From an uncultured Prevotellaceae bacterium (GTDB taxonomy: Bacteria; Bacteroidota; Bacteroidia; Bacteroidales; Bacteroidaceae), in contig CAMZCM010000003.1 in the NCBI GenBank assembly GCA_947305005.1, positions 62,001-126,000 of the forward strand: a stretch of 64,000 nt of DNA. Direction: 5' to 3'. The translations under genes and the position numbers were made by a program. Within the stretch, counting starts at the first letter, position 1, and every line of letters starts with the position of its first letter. The notes beneath the pieces were generated by a model. It was not told the DNA's origin. It worked only from the letters and a program-made list of their open reading frames with translations, and did not search any database. This document shows, in pieces, positions 26,552 through 37,380 of the stretch.

Positions 26552-27840
26552 ACCGTTCCTTCCTGTATTTCATCTGCATGGTTTCCGCTATGGGCGGTCT
26601 GTTGTTCGGCTACGACTGGGTGGTCATTGGTGGAGCCAAGCCGTTCTATGAATTGTTCTTCGGTATCAGTGAATCCCCAGTGCTGCAGGGTGTGGCCATG
26701 ACCACAGCGCTTATCGGTTGCCTCATCGGAGCTATGGTGGCTGGCGCTTTGGCCGACCGCTACGGTCGCAAACCGCTGCTCACCCTCTCCGCTGTGCTGT
26801 TCACCGTTTCGGCTATCGGCACAGGTCTGTTCAATGACTTCACGCTGTTCAACGTTGCCCGCTTCATCGGCGGCATTGGCATCGGTGTAGCCTCTGCATT
26901 GGCCCCTATGTATATTGCTGAGGTGAGTCCGGCAGAGATTCGCGGACGCATGGTGAGCCTCAACCAGATGACCATCGTGCTGGGCATTCTCGCCGCACAG
27001 ATTGTCAATATGCTACTAGCCCGCGACACTTCTGTCGCTGAGAGCCAAGCGTGGAACCTCGCATGGGGTTGGCGCTGGATGTTCTGGGCAGAGACCCTTC
27101 CCGCTGCCCTGTTCCTCATCATGAGTTTCTTTATCCCTGAGAGCCCAGTTTTTCAGAAAATGAAAAATGAAAGAATGAAGAGTGAAAAATACAATGTATC
27201 ATCGGATAAAACTCATTCACTATTCACTCGGCAATACCGCCGTGTCCTATGGCTCGGCCTCATTATCGCTGTCTTCCAGCAATGGTGCGGCACCAATGTC
27301 ATTTTCAACTACGCTCAGGAAATATTTGTGGGAGCTGGCTTTGATGTCGATGGGATGTTTATCAACATCGTCATCACCGGCATCGCCAACGTCATCTTCA
27401 CCTTTGTAGCCCTTTATACCATCGAGCGGTGGGGCCGTCGCACCCTCATGCTACTTGGTGCAGGCGGACTGGGACTCATCTATCTGACTCTCGGCACTTG
27501 CTACTTATTTGAGGTCAAGGGTGTGATGATGGTGATACTCGTTGTAGCCGCCATCTCTGTCTATGCGATGACCTTAGGTCCTGTCACTTGGACGCTTTTG
27601 GCCGAGATCTTCCCCAACCGCATCCGTGGTGTAGCGATGGCCACCTGCACCTTTGCCCTATGGGTTGGTTGCTGCACCCTCACCTTCTCCTTCCCCACAA
27701 TGAACGCGGCTCTGGGAAGTAGCGGTTCCTTCTGGATCTACTCCCTCATCTGTTTCTCCGCTTTCCTCTTCCTTTTCCGCCGTTGTCCCGAGACCAAAGG
27801 TAAGAGTTGGGAACAACTGGAACAAGAGCTGGTCATTTAG
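26548..27840 (+). CDS. Sugar-porter-family MFS transporter
   Basis: A 430-residue, 12-helix inner-membrane transporter of the sugar porter family (XylE/GalP-like). Family marks are GGLLFGYDWVVIGGA in helix 1, ALADRYGRKPLL after helix 2, the PMYIAEVSPAEIRGR segment after helix 4, IPESPVF before the central loop, VTWTLLAEIFPNRIRG and the closing PETKGKSWEQLE. The central cytoplasmic loop (residues about 204-225) is lengthened by an AT-rich 7-bp repeat tract encoding KMKNERMKSEKYN. The start overlaps the dnaX stop. The sugar is unknown; its 3' end overlaps a convergent DUF5107 protein. Confidence 0.9.
   Translation: MNRSFLYFICMVSAMGGLLFGYDWVVIGGAKPFYELFFGISESPVLQGVAMTTALIGCLIGAMVAGALADRYGRKPLLTLSAVLFTVSAIGTGLFNDFTLFNVARFIGGIGIGVASALAPMYIAEVSPAEIRGRMVSLNQMTIVLGILAAQIVNMLLARDTSVAESQAWNLAWGWRWMFWAETLPAALFLIMSFFIPESPVFQKMKNERMKSEKYNVSSDKTHSLFTRQYRRVLWLGLIIAVFQQWCGTNVIFNYAQEIFVGAGFDVDGMFINIVITGIANVIFTFVALYTIERWGRRTLMLLGAGGLGLIYLTLGTCYLFEVKGVMMVILVVAAISVYAMTLGPVTWTLLAEIFPNRIRGVAMATCTFALWVGCCTLTFSFPTMNAALGSSGSFWIYSLICFSAFLFLFRRCPETKGKSWEQLEQELVI
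27157..27191 (+). repeat. Degenerate 7-bp repeat tract inside the sugar porter gene
   Basis: Units AAAATGA, AAAATGA, (A) AGAATGA, AGAGTGA, AAAATAC in frame within the central cytoplasmic loop. They resemble the intergenic tract at 44770-44804. Confidence 0.75.
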
Positions 27841-30800
27841 AGAAGCGGCAATAAGGTTCTTATCGCAGACGGCACAGCGTGATTGATGTCAAGTGTTTCC
27901 ACTTCTTCGAGGAAACGCAATCCTTTTTCCTGATGGTTGCTACCATCGGAATGTTTTGACTCGTATAAGCCGATATGTCCGAGTGCCATCATCAATTTAC
28001 AATGAATGGTGTTCTTCTTTTGCAGGTCGCCATCCCAGATGAGAAGGTCAGGTAGCGAGACAGCAAAGTAATCCATTCGGACAACATCAAACAGATGCTT
28101 CTCCCCGTAATCAACCAGACGGTGGAACAAGCGACGGGCAGCCGCTTCGTCCTGTAGCTTCAGATAGGCTAAACCGGCATAGAAAATCTTGTCCGGCTTG
28201 GCATCGTTGTAATACATCGCAGCTGCTGGTTCCTCAGGTCCTTTTGTCGCCTCTTTCCAACACTCCAGCGCTTTCTCTTTCTGCCCAAGCGCGTCGTAAA
28301 CGACACCCAGCAGATAGTAGAAATCATTTTCCTGAGCACCATACAGCTTGCCTTCGCCAAGGTGGTGCGGATAGTCCAAGCACTCGGTAAGCAGGCGGAT
28401 GGCCTCGGAGCCCTCTAAACCACCCCGTAAAGGGAGACTTTTTAACATCTGCTTCGCCAGCTCTACACGGCAAATCTGATACTGTGCAGAGACCTTTCCT
28501 TCGCCGCCCTCCCAGGGATGGAACTGGTGAGCATCCAATTTCTCCATCGCTTCAGCATAGCTCCCCACTTGATTGAGCAGGGTGATTTCCTCCAGCACAA
28601 GGTCATCGCGACGGGCGATGAGGCTTGGATAGCGTTGCAGGAACGCCAAACGCTCGGCGTGTGAGCGCTGTGTCGCTTTGTACAGCTGATCCAGCTCCAT
28701 GAGAATACGTGCATCATTCTCGTTGAGGTGGAAAGCACGCTCCATCAGTTCCACAGCCCGTTCTTTGTTCGCCTGCTTGTTATACGTCGCCAGTGCGAGA
28801 TTGCGCCAGACGGTGGGGAACTGCGGATTCAGCTTTGCCGACAACTCCCAGTTCTCGATGGCAACGTCATACTGCCGCTTGTCATAGTAGAGACAGCCGA
28901 GCAGATAGGGAGCCTTGGCGCCATTGGGATTCTCGCGTTTGGCAGACTCCAAAGCAACGATATCTTCCAAGCGGTTTGGGAAACAGAAATCGGAATTGGC
29001 AGCCTCAGCCTCCTCGTAACGGCCTAAATAATAATAGGTCATGGGAGTTGCCGCCTCCCCCTTGATAGCCATTCGCCAAATGGCTGCAGCGTCCTCAGCA
29101 AGCCCTGCGGCAGCATAGTCAAGCGCTATTTCGTTATAGTTAAATGTCGCTCCGTGCATCATCCTCTCCATCTCGATGAGCACCTGTTCATCCTTTGTCA
29201 ACAAGAACTTCTCAAACAGACAGCCATAGTTGAAACGGTCCAATTCCAACGACTCTTGTATCCAGATCAGAGCTTCTTCCTTACGCTGTGTCAGCCGCAG
29301 CACAGCGCTTTTCAGCGCCCGTGCCTTGCTGTTGTGGTAACCGCTGACGAGAGCGCGCTCCAGCTCGTGCAGTGCATCGTCATAGCGACCTTGTGCCGTG
29401 GAGATCTGGGCACAGGCGAAATAGCCTTGTACCTGCTGCGCTCCGCTCCAGGTGGCTTTGTAGAACCAGTCGTAGGCCTCGTCTATTCGTCCCTGATACT
29501 TCAGCGCCAACCCTAAGAAATAAAGTGCTTCGCTGTTGTACGGATTGGGATTGCGACGCATCAGTACCTTCACCGCTTGCCACAGATACCTTTCAGCGCG
29601 CTGGAAGCGGCCGCGACGCAGGTACCAGAGGCCCAGCTGCTGGAGTGCGCGGACATCCTTAGGGTCACGGCGCAGCGCCTCCTCATAGTAGTCGAGTGCC
29701 GACCATGTGGCATGACGGTATTGTTCCAGATGCAAGCCCGTGAAGTAAAGCTCATCGCTGCTCTTGCACTCTTCCGGCAGACGCGCCGCCTCGGCAGCAT
29801 CGGGGATGGGTCGCACCTCATCGGGTTCAGCGTGCCACTGCAGGACAGAGCGTTCGCCATTGTTGGTAGCCTTAAAGATATCTACCGTGAGTTCTGAGAG
29901 TGCAACACCCGAACACACTACCGTCTCAGCAAACACCTGCTCAGGGCTGAGCGTCACCTCCTTATTATAGAAGACAGCGCCGCTGTCGCCCTTCATCACA
30001 ATCCGCACCTCCTGTCTGGACGTGGCCAGCACTTGGAAACGGACGGCCTCGCCATCAGCGGGATTGATATTGAAGATGAAATCCTTTGAGGCCTGCTTGA
30101 CAATGCCCAGCTCGCGATACGGCATGAAATACTGAGTGAAAGTTTTCTCCTCGTAAGGTTGAATCCAAGTGAAATCAGGCTGGTTCTCAGTATAGACACC
30201 CGCCATCAGCTCGATATAAGGTCCGTCCTCATCGGTCAGGTTCCTATCCCATGCCCGTCCGAAGTCGCCGTTGCCCCACGTCCACTGCTTCTTGCCAGGC
30301 GACACGTGGTGGTTAGCCACATGGAGCATTCCGCCCTGCGTGTCGTTCTCGTAGCCGCCCTCGAAGTTGTATTTCGAATTGACACCCATGTAGGAAGTGG
30401 GTACTTTGATGTTCTTGTAGTTGGAGATATCCACGCCGGCGCTGTAGTCCATCTTGTAATAGGTTCCCGTGGCGATGGGGAACGATGACACAGCGCGCTT
30501 ACCGTGGTCAAAGACAGCGTTGATGTCAGGCGGGAACACACTCTGGTAAGCATCGTTGACCGCCACGGCAGGATTGGCCCACCATAGGAAGGTCTGGGGA
30601 AGCTCGGAGCGGTTAAACAGACGCACATTGATTTCCAGATAGGCGCAGCCCGGACGCAGACGGAAGCCCATGCTGCTCTGCTGGTCGAACATCCGTTCCA
30701 TCTCGTTGCACCACACCGTAACCGACCCGTCTGCGTGCTCCTCGATGTCACAATCCACAGGCAGATAGGTACTCGGACGATGGTGCTGCGGCCAGTTGAA

Positions 30801-31142
30801 CTCTATACCGCCGCTGATCCACGGCCCTGCCAACCCCACCAACGCGGGCTTGATCACATGGTTGTAATAGACAAAATGGCGCTGTTTCAGCTTATCATAA
30901 GCCATCTGAATGCGTCCGCCCAACTCTGGCATCACCATCACCTTCAGGTACTCGTTTTCCAGGAACACCACGTTCCACTCCTTCGGTGTCGGTTTGTTGG
31001 CTATCGACTCAATGACGGGATAAGGATAGACCACGCCGCTCGAGCCCTGATACACACGCTTTTCCAGAAAGATGGGGTTCGCCTCAGGCGCACCTGTTTC
31101 GTAGGTTGGTATCGTTACCAACTCTCTCCAAGCTTTAACCAT
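27837..31142 (-). CDS. DUF5107 and TPR-repeat protein
   Basis: A 1101-residue protein with no signal peptide. Residues about 35-380 form the DUF5107 domain, strand-rich and resembling a galactose-mutarotase/glycosidase-associated beta-sandwich (VMVMPELGGRIQMAYDK, GPWISGGIEFNWPQHHRPS, YTENQPDFTWIQPYEEKTF). Residues about 460-1060 hold many TPR units, such as DVRALQQLGLWYLRRGRF and PYNSEALYFLGLALKYQGRI. Proteins of this kind are widespread but uncharacterised; the fold and the adjacent sugar porter suggest carbohydrate metabolism or sensing. Residues about 900-912 (KSLPLRGGLEGSE) are encoded by an imperfect palindromic repeat at 28411-28444 inserted between TPR units. The gene is transcribed from a box at 31172-31179. 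Confidence 0.85.
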   Translation of the reverse strand: MVKAWRELVTIPTYETGAPEANPIFLEKRVYQGSSGVVYPYPVIESIANKPTPKEWNVVFLENEYLKVMVMPELGGRIQMAYDKLKQRHFVYYNHVIKPALVGLAGPWISGGIEFNWPQHHRPSTYLPVDCDIEEHADGSVTVWCNEMERMFDQQSSMGFRLRPGCAYLEINVRLFNRSELPQTFLWWANPAVAVNDAYQSVFPPDINAVFDHGKRAVSSFPIATGTYYKMDYSAGVDISNYKNIKVPTSYMGVNSKYNFEGGYENDTQGGMLHVANHHVSPGKKQWTWGNGDFGRAWDRNLTDEDGPYIELMAGVYTENQPDFTWIQPYEEKTFTQYFMPYRELGIVKQASKDFIFNINPADGEAVRFQVLATSRQEVRIVMKGDSGAVFYNKEVTLSPEQVFAETVVCSGVALSELTVDIFKATNNGERSVLQWHAEPDEVRPIPDAAEAARLPEECKSSDELYFTGLHLEQYRHATWSALDYYEEALRRDPKDVRALQQLGLWYLRRGRFQRAERYLWQAVKVLMRRNPNPYNSEALYFLGLALKYQGRIDEAYDWFYKATWSGAQQVQGYFACAQISTAQGRYDDALHELERALVSGYHNSKARALKSAVLRLTQRKEEALIWIQESLELDRFNYGCLFEKFLLTKDEQVLIEMERMMHGATFNYNEIALDYAAAGLAEDAAAIWRMAIKGEAATPMTYYYLGRYEEAEAANSDFCFPNRLEDIVALESAKRENPNGAKAPYLLGCLYYDKRQYDVAIENWELSAKLNPQFPTVWRNLALATYNKQANKERAVELMERAFHLNENDARILMELDQLYKATQRSHAERLAFLQRYPSLIARRDDLVLEEITLLNQVGSYAEAMEKLDAHQFHPWEGGEGKVSAQYQICRVELAKQMLKSLPLRGGLEGSEAIRLLTECLDYPHHLGEGKLYGAQENDFYYLLGVVYDALGQKEKALECWKEATKGPEEPAAAMYYNDAKPDKIFYAGLAYLKLQDEAAARRLFHRLVDYGEKHLFDVVRMDYFAVSLPDLLIWDGDLQKKNTIHCKLMMALGHIGLYESKHSDGSNHQEKGLRFLEEVETLDINHAVPSAIRTLLPLL
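28411..28444 (-). repeat. Palindrome-like dispersed repeat inside the TPR gene
   Basis: An imperfect palindrome with CCCT at one end and AGGG at the other, plus internal CCACCCC. It encodes KSLPLRGGLEG in the gene frame. It resembles, but does not match, the 35-bp units in mfd and uvrA copy 2. Confidence 0.5.
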
Positions 31143-31171
31143 TCTATACTATTTTTCTTAGTTTGCAGATG

Positions 31172-31179
31172 CAAAGATA
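31172..31179 (-). promoter_or_regulatory. -7 promoter box for the DUF5107-TPR gene
   Basis: TATCTTTG on the minus strand, 30 bases before the start at 31142. Confidence 0.7.
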
Positions 31180-31254
31180 CAAAAGTTTTGGTTGCCCGTT
31201 TCTGTCTGCAGCTCATTTACGGGGTTTGAACATCTTTTGATGACAAAAATCAAC

Positions 31255-31302
31255 AAAAAACGCGTGTTGGTTGAAAAATATTCAGTTAACACGCGGCTTT
31301 TT
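31255..31302. promoter_or_regulatory. Inverted repeat upstream of ilvC
   Basis: Arms CGCGTGTT (31261-31268) and AACACGCG (31288-31295) with a 19-base loop, extended outward by A6 and T5 across a two-base bulge. It lies between divergent promoters and ends 14 bases before the ilvC -7 box, so it is more likely an operator or a read-through terminator than an attenuator within the ilvC leader. Confidence 0.55.
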
Positions 31303-31315
31303 GTGATAAATAGTC

Positions 31316-31323
31316 TAACTTTG
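31316..31323 (+). promoter_or_regulatory. -7 promoter box for ilvC
   Basis: TAACTTTG on the plus strand, 36 bases before the ilvC ATG. Confidence 0.72.
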
Positions 31324-31358
31324 CGGCCGCAAAAGTATTTAACGCTAAATATACTATC

Positions 31359-32402
31359 ATGGCAAAAATGAATTTTGGCGGTGTCATCGAAGAAGTGATG
31401 ACCCGCGAGGAGTTCCCCTTAGAGAAGGCACGTGAGGTGCTGAAAAACGAGACCATCGCCGTCCTTGGTTACGGTGTACAGGGTCCTGGTCAGGCTTGTA
31501 ACCTGCGTGACAACGGTTTCAACGTCATCGTTGGCCAGCGTCCGGGTAAGACGTATGAGAAGGCTGTCGCTGACGGCTGGGTTCCTGGTGAGACACTGTT
31601 CTCCCTCGAGGAGGCTGCTGAGCGCGGCACTATCGTATGTCTGCTGCTCTCAGATGCAGCTCAGATGCAGCTGTGGCCCACCATCAAGCCTCATCTCACC
31701 CCAGGCAAGACCCTCTACTTCTCTCACGGTTTTGCCATCACATGGAACGACCGCACCGGTGTAATTCCTCCCAAGGATATCGACGTCATCATGGTTGCCC
31801 CCAAGGGTAGCGGCACCAGCCTCCGCACCATGTTCCTCGAAGGTCGTGGTCTGAACAGCAGCTATGCCATCTATCAGGACGCCAGCGGCAAGGCACTGGA
31901 GAAGGTACTCGCCTTCGGTATCGGTATCGGCAGCGGCTACCTCTTCGAGACGACCTTCCAGCGCGAAGCTACCTCTGACCTCACCGGCGAACGTGGTTCT
32001 CTGATGGGTGCTATCCAGGGTCTGCTATTGGCTCAGTACGAAGTGCTGCGCGAGAATGGCCATACTCCCTCTGAGGCTTTCAACGAGACCGTTGAGGAGC
32101 TGACACAGAGTCTGATGCCTCTGTTCGCAGCTAAAGGTATGGACTGGATGTACGCAAACTGCTCCACCACCGCTCAGCGCGGTGCTCTCGACTGGATGGG
32201 TCCCTTCCACGATGCCATCAAGCCCGTGGTTGAGAAGCTCTATGCCAGCGTGAAGTGCGGCAACGAGGCTCAGATCAGCATCGACAGCAACAGCAAGCCC
32301 GGCTACCGCGAAGGTCTCGAGAAAGAGCTCGCAGCCCTGCGTGAGAGTGAGATGTGGCGCACAGCAGCCGTTGTTCGTCAGCTCCGTCCCGAGAACAACT
32401 AA
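31359..32402 (+). CDS. ilvC: Ketol-acid reductoisomerase
   Basis: Second step of valine/isoleucine synthesis, converting acetolactate or acetohydroxybutyrate with NAD(P)H and Mg2+. The 347 residues show the Rossmann motif VLGYGVQGPGQA near residue 35, the cofactor loop VGQRPGKTYE, the FSHGFAI segment, VMVAPKGSG, and the metal-binding helix TSDLTGERGSLMG with a second acidic site near NETVEELTQ. The length matches class I enzymes. Other ilv genes are not adjacent, so this is a single-gene unit with its own promoter and terminator. Confidence 0.96.
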   Translation: MAKMNFGGVIEEVMTREEFPLEKAREVLKNETIAVLGYGVQGPGQACNLRDNGFNVIVGQRPGKTYEKAVADGWVPGETLFSLEEAAERGTIVCLLLSDAAQMQLWPTIKPHLTPGKTLYFSHGFAITWNDRTGVIPPKDIDVIMVAPKGSGTSLRTMFLEGRGLNSSYAIYQDASGKALEKVLAFGIGIGSGYLFETTFQREATSDLTGERGSLMGAIQGLLLAQYEVLRENGHTPSEAFNETVEELTQSLMPLFAAKGMDWMYANCSTTAQRGALDWMGPFHDAIKPVVEKLYASVKCGNEAQISIDSNSKPGYREGLEKELAALRESEMWRTAAVVRQLRPENN

Positions 32403-32447
32403 TCGTTCTCCGTTCACAGACTCATTTTCTGTCACACATTATTTCCT

Positions 32448-32485
32448 GACCGTGCCTGATTTCCAACGTGCACGGTCTTTCTTTT
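32448..32485 (+). terminator. Rho-independent terminator of ilvC
   Basis: Arms GACCGTGC (32448-32455) and GCACGGTC (32470-32477) followed by a TTTCTTTT run. Confidence 0.85.
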
Positions 32486-32540
32486 GGGGAATAGAGAAGA
32501 TTTTGAGACATGAGAGGAAGTCGGGTTCAGAGAAACCCCG

Positions 32541-32548
32541 TACTTTTG
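32541..32548 (+). promoter_or_regulatory. -7 promoter box for the CE6-CE1 esterase
   Basis: TACTTTTG on the plus strand, 56 bases before the ATG at 32604. Confidence 0.6.
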
Positions 32549-32588
32549 CTCTCGGTTTATTGGAAAGAATGCAATTTATTCATCATAA

Positions 32589-34610
<2,022 letters not shown>

Positions 34611-34634
34611 CTAACAAGACCTCCCTCATTGCAG

Positions 34635-34666
34635 AAAAGCCTTTCCACATTTGCGGAAAGGCTTTT
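34635..34666. terminator. Bidirectional terminator between the esterase and NagB/PIG-L genes
   Basis: Perfect 12-bp stem AAAAGCCTTTCC / GGAAAGGCTTTT with an 8-base loop. The A and T ends let it act in both directions between convergent genes. Confidence 0.9.
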
Positions 34667-34686
34667 CATATTAATCGGGAAGCGGG

Positions 34687-36678
34687 TTACAGGGGATGAT
34701 ATTGCACAAAGGCTTCCATTGCTTCGTAGGCAGCAAGACCGAGGCTACTGTAGAGCTCTGCGGTAGCGTGATTGCGGTCTTCAGCGCGCTGCCAGAACAG
34801 ACGTTCGTCGTTGCCCAAGAAGGGAGCTGACTCCATCTGGCTGGCGTGTTTGAGGATGGCGTTACGCTTGGTGCGAAGCTCCTCGGGGCTAATGGGCACA
34901 GCCATCTCGATGTGCTCAATCTCCCACTCTGCCCAAGCACCACGATACATCCAGATACGGCAGTTCTTCAGCCACTCGGCACCAGCTTCCTTCTCAATAT
35001 CGATAGCAGCGAGAACAGCATCGGTGCAGACGCGGTGCGTTCCGTGCGGGTCGGCGAGGTCGCCTGCCACGAAGATCTGATGAGGCTTCACCTCGCGCAA
35101 AAGGTTGAGGACGATCTCCACATCGGCTTCACTGATAGGATTCTTCTGAATCTTACCCGTCTCATAAAACGGCAGGTTCAGGAAGTGAACACGCTCCAAG
35201 GGAATACCGCTGTACATAGAAGCGATACGAGCCTCGCCACGACGAATCAGACCTTTTACTTCCAGGATGTCACGGGTGTCGAAATCCTCAGGCTTCTTCT
35301 TGTTGATGAAATCGATAAACTCTTTATAACGAGCATTGATAATCTCGTCCTTTCCCTCCTCGAAGAGGTCGTTGAAGCCCTTGGTGAAATGCATGAAACG
35401 GAACACTTCTTCGTCGCCGACAGCGATGTTACCGCTGGTCTCATAAGCCACGTGAACCTCATGTTTCTGCTTCACCAGACGCTGTAAAGTTCCGCCCATG
35501 GAGATAACATCATCATCGGGGTGCGGAGAGAAAATAATCACTCGCTTCTGGGCGGGTTTAGCACGCTCCGGACGGTTGCTGTCGTCAGCATTGGGCTTAC
35601 CACCGGGCCATCCAGTAATGGTGTGCTGCAGGTCGTTGAAGATCTTGATATTCACTTCGTAGGCAGAACCGTAAAGAGCAAGGAGTTCACCAAGACCATT
35701 CTCATTGTAATCCTTATTGGTAAGTTTGAGGATGGGCTTGCCAGTCCTCTGACAAAGCCATACGATAGCGGAACGGATGAGTTTGTCGTCCCAATCGCAG
35801 GACGTCACGAGCCACGGGCGACGAATGCGGGTAAGGTTAGCTGCGGAGGAGAGGTCGAGGACCACTTGCACATTATTATGCATCTGCAGGAAGGTAGCAC
35901 TTTGTGCATCGGTCATCTCGCCCTCAACGGCGTTCTTGATGACATCAGCTTTCTCATCGCCCCAAGCCATCAGGAAGATTTTACGAGCCAGACGAATCGT
36001 GCTGACACCCATGGTGATGGCGCAGACGGGAACGTTCTGCTCGGAGCCGAACACCTTCAGAGCCTCAGCTCGTGAGCTGGGATCCAGTAACACAAGACGT
36101 GTATGGCTGTTGCGCTGAGAGCCTGTGACATTCAGAGCGATATTACCCATACGACCAATGCCGAGGAGGGCGATATCAATGCCGCCCAACTGCTCAATCA
36201 TCTTCTCGTATGCCAAGCAATGCTCGGTCACACGCTCCTGAGGAATAGTACCATCAAGAGGATAGATGTTCTGGGTAGGAATATCAACGCGATCAAAGAA
36301 CTGATCCTTCAATGTCTTCAGATTGCTCTGAACGCTGTCTGCAGGCAGGGGATAGAACTCATGGGTCACGAAAGCCACCACATTCTGGAAGCTGAGACCT
36401 TCCTCTTCGTGCATTCGAACCAATTGATTGAACACCTCCGTCAATGTAGCTCCTCCGGAGAAAGCAATGGTGCAAGCACGAATCTCACGCTGACGCTGAC
36501 GAATGGTAGCAGCGACTTTCAGAGCGACCTCAAGAGCTCCTTCTTCACTGGAAGCGTAGATGTCGGTAGGCAGTTTTTCAAAACGGGTGAGCACAGAACG
36601 CTCAATCGTGCCGTCCGGACGATAGTAACGGGGCGACACACGGTCTAATGTAATTTGTGAACTAAGATTTGTTTTCAT
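34687..36678 (-). CDS. NagB-like / PIG-L deacetylase fusion protein
   Basis: A 663-residue cytoplasmic protein often annotated as glucosamine-6-phosphate deaminase. Residues about 35-290 have the NagB/RpiA fold (FFDRVDIPTQNIYPLDG, GGIDIALLGIGRMGNIAL). By eye, the positions of E. coli NagB Asp72, Asp141, His143 and Glu148 are all substituted (THEFY and GRMGNIALNV instead of MDEY and GNDGHIAFNE), so deaminase activity is doubtful. Residues about 390-663 are a complete PIG-L/LmbE domain with SPHPDDDVISMGG and DPHGTHRVC, a zinc-dependent N-deacetylase fold. A plausible role is deacetylation of an amino-sugar derivative with a sugar-phosphate-sensing NagB domain; this is inference. A single-gene unit. 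Confidence 0.85.
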   Translation of the reverse strand: MKTNLSSQITLDRVSPRYYRPDGTIERSVLTRFEKLPTDIYASSEEGALEVALKVAATIRQRQREIRACTIAFSGGATLTEVFNQLVRMHEEEGLSFQNVVAFVTHEFYPLPADSVQSNLKTLKDQFFDRVDIPTQNIYPLDGTIPQERVTEHCLAYEKMIEQLGGIDIALLGIGRMGNIALNVTGSQRNSHTRLVLLDPSSRAEALKVFGSEQNVPVCAITMGVSTIRLARKIFLMAWGDEKADVIKNAVEGEMTDAQSATFLQMHNNVQVVLDLSSAANLTRIRRPWLVTSCDWDDKLIRSAIVWLCQRTGKPILKLTNKDYNENGLGELLALYGSAYEVNIKIFNDLQHTITGWPGGKPNADDSNRPERAKPAQKRVIIFSPHPDDDVISMGGTLQRLVKQKHEVHVAYETSGNIAVGDEEVFRFMHFTKGFNDLFEEGKDEIINARYKEFIDFINKKKPEDFDTRDILEVKGLIRRGEARIASMYSGIPLERVHFLNLPFYETGKIQKNPISEADVEIVLNLLREVKPHQIFVAGDLADPHGTHRVCTDAVLAAIDIEKEAGAEWLKNCRIWMYRGAWAEWEIEHIEMAVPISPEELRTKRNAILKHASQMESAPFLGNDERLFWQRAEDRNHATAELYSSLGLAAYEAMEAFVQYHPL

Positions 36679-36711
36679 TTTAAGGTGATTAGGTTTGGAT
36701 AAGATGACAAG

Positions 36712-37197
36712 TTAGAAATAGAAACCAAAGCCAAGTTTGAGGCCGACCTTAGAGCCCTCAGAAAATTCATTGAGAGACATACGATAATAAACGGCTGGCT
36801 CAATGGTTAGATATTGATTGAGGAAGAATACATAGCCAATCTCCGGTGAAATAAAGAAGTTGTCGGTGCGAGCATCACCACTTTTCCTATGCTCATAAGC
36901 ACCGCTGACACCCAGATAAAGACCATTTTGTTCAATATAGAAACGACCGCCCAAGCCCACTTCAAAGGCATCATATTGATCACGATGGTTGTAACCGAAG
37001 TTGGCCAATACCAACATATCGTTCGCCAAGAAGCAACCGGTCGTTGCAGCCAGATCGCAATTAAATTTGGTCTGCTTACTGTAGCTCATGCTCAAATCAG
37101 AAGCGGAGACACCTACGTACGTTTTACCCGACTCGAACTGCGCATTAGCGGTCATAGCGGAGAGGACCATTACAAGTCCTAAAAACAGTTTCTTCAT
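36712..37197 (-). CDS. Small outer-membrane beta-barrel protein
   Basis: A 161-residue protein starting at MKKLFLGLVMVLSAMTANAQ, a clear signal peptide; longer in-frame starts would run into the promoter at 37231-37238. The mature part alternates strands (KTYVGVSASDLSMSYS, YDAFEVGLGGRFYIEQNGLYLGV, YRMSLNEF) and ends VGLKLGFGFYF, with the C-terminal Phe of outer-membrane barrels. At this length an eight-stranded barrel (OMP_b-brl type) is likely. Function unknown. Confidence 0.8.
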   Translation of the reverse strand: MKKLFLGLVMVLSAMTANAQFESGKTYVGVSASDLSMSYSKQTKFNCDLAATTGCFLANDMLVLANFGYNHRDQYDAFEVGLGGRFYIEQNGLYLGVSGAYEHRKSGDARTDNFFISPEIGYVFFLNQYLTIEPAVYYRMSLNEFSEGSKVGLKLGFGFYF

Positions 37198-37230
37198 ACT
37201 ACTCTTTCCTTTAAGGTTTTTCTTTTTTTG

Positions 37231-37238
37231 CAAAGCTA
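37231..37238 (-). promoter_or_regulatory. -7 promoter box for the small barrel gene
   Basis: TAGCTTTG on the minus strand, 34 bases before the start at 37197. Confidence 0.65.
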
Positions 37239-37324
37239 CATACAAAGCTTGTAGCCACAAAGTAAGAGCACCTTTTTTTAGATTTATTTAACGGCCACAG
37301 CCTCCTATCCTGAATAAAAAGCAG

Positions 37325-37332
37325 TACCTTTG
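37325..37332 (+). promoter_or_regulatory. -7 promoter box for manA
   Basis: TACCTTTG on the plus strand, followed by manA 49 bases later. Confidence 0.72.
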
Positions 37333-37380
37333 CACACGAAAGCAACATGAATGATTAATCGTCATTATTTCGTAAGTTCC

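Noticed and set aside
31255..31302. ilvC leader attenuator or riboswitch
   Set aside because: The inverted repeat ends before the -7 box, so it would not be in the ilvC transcript, and there is no leader peptide rich in branched-chain residues.
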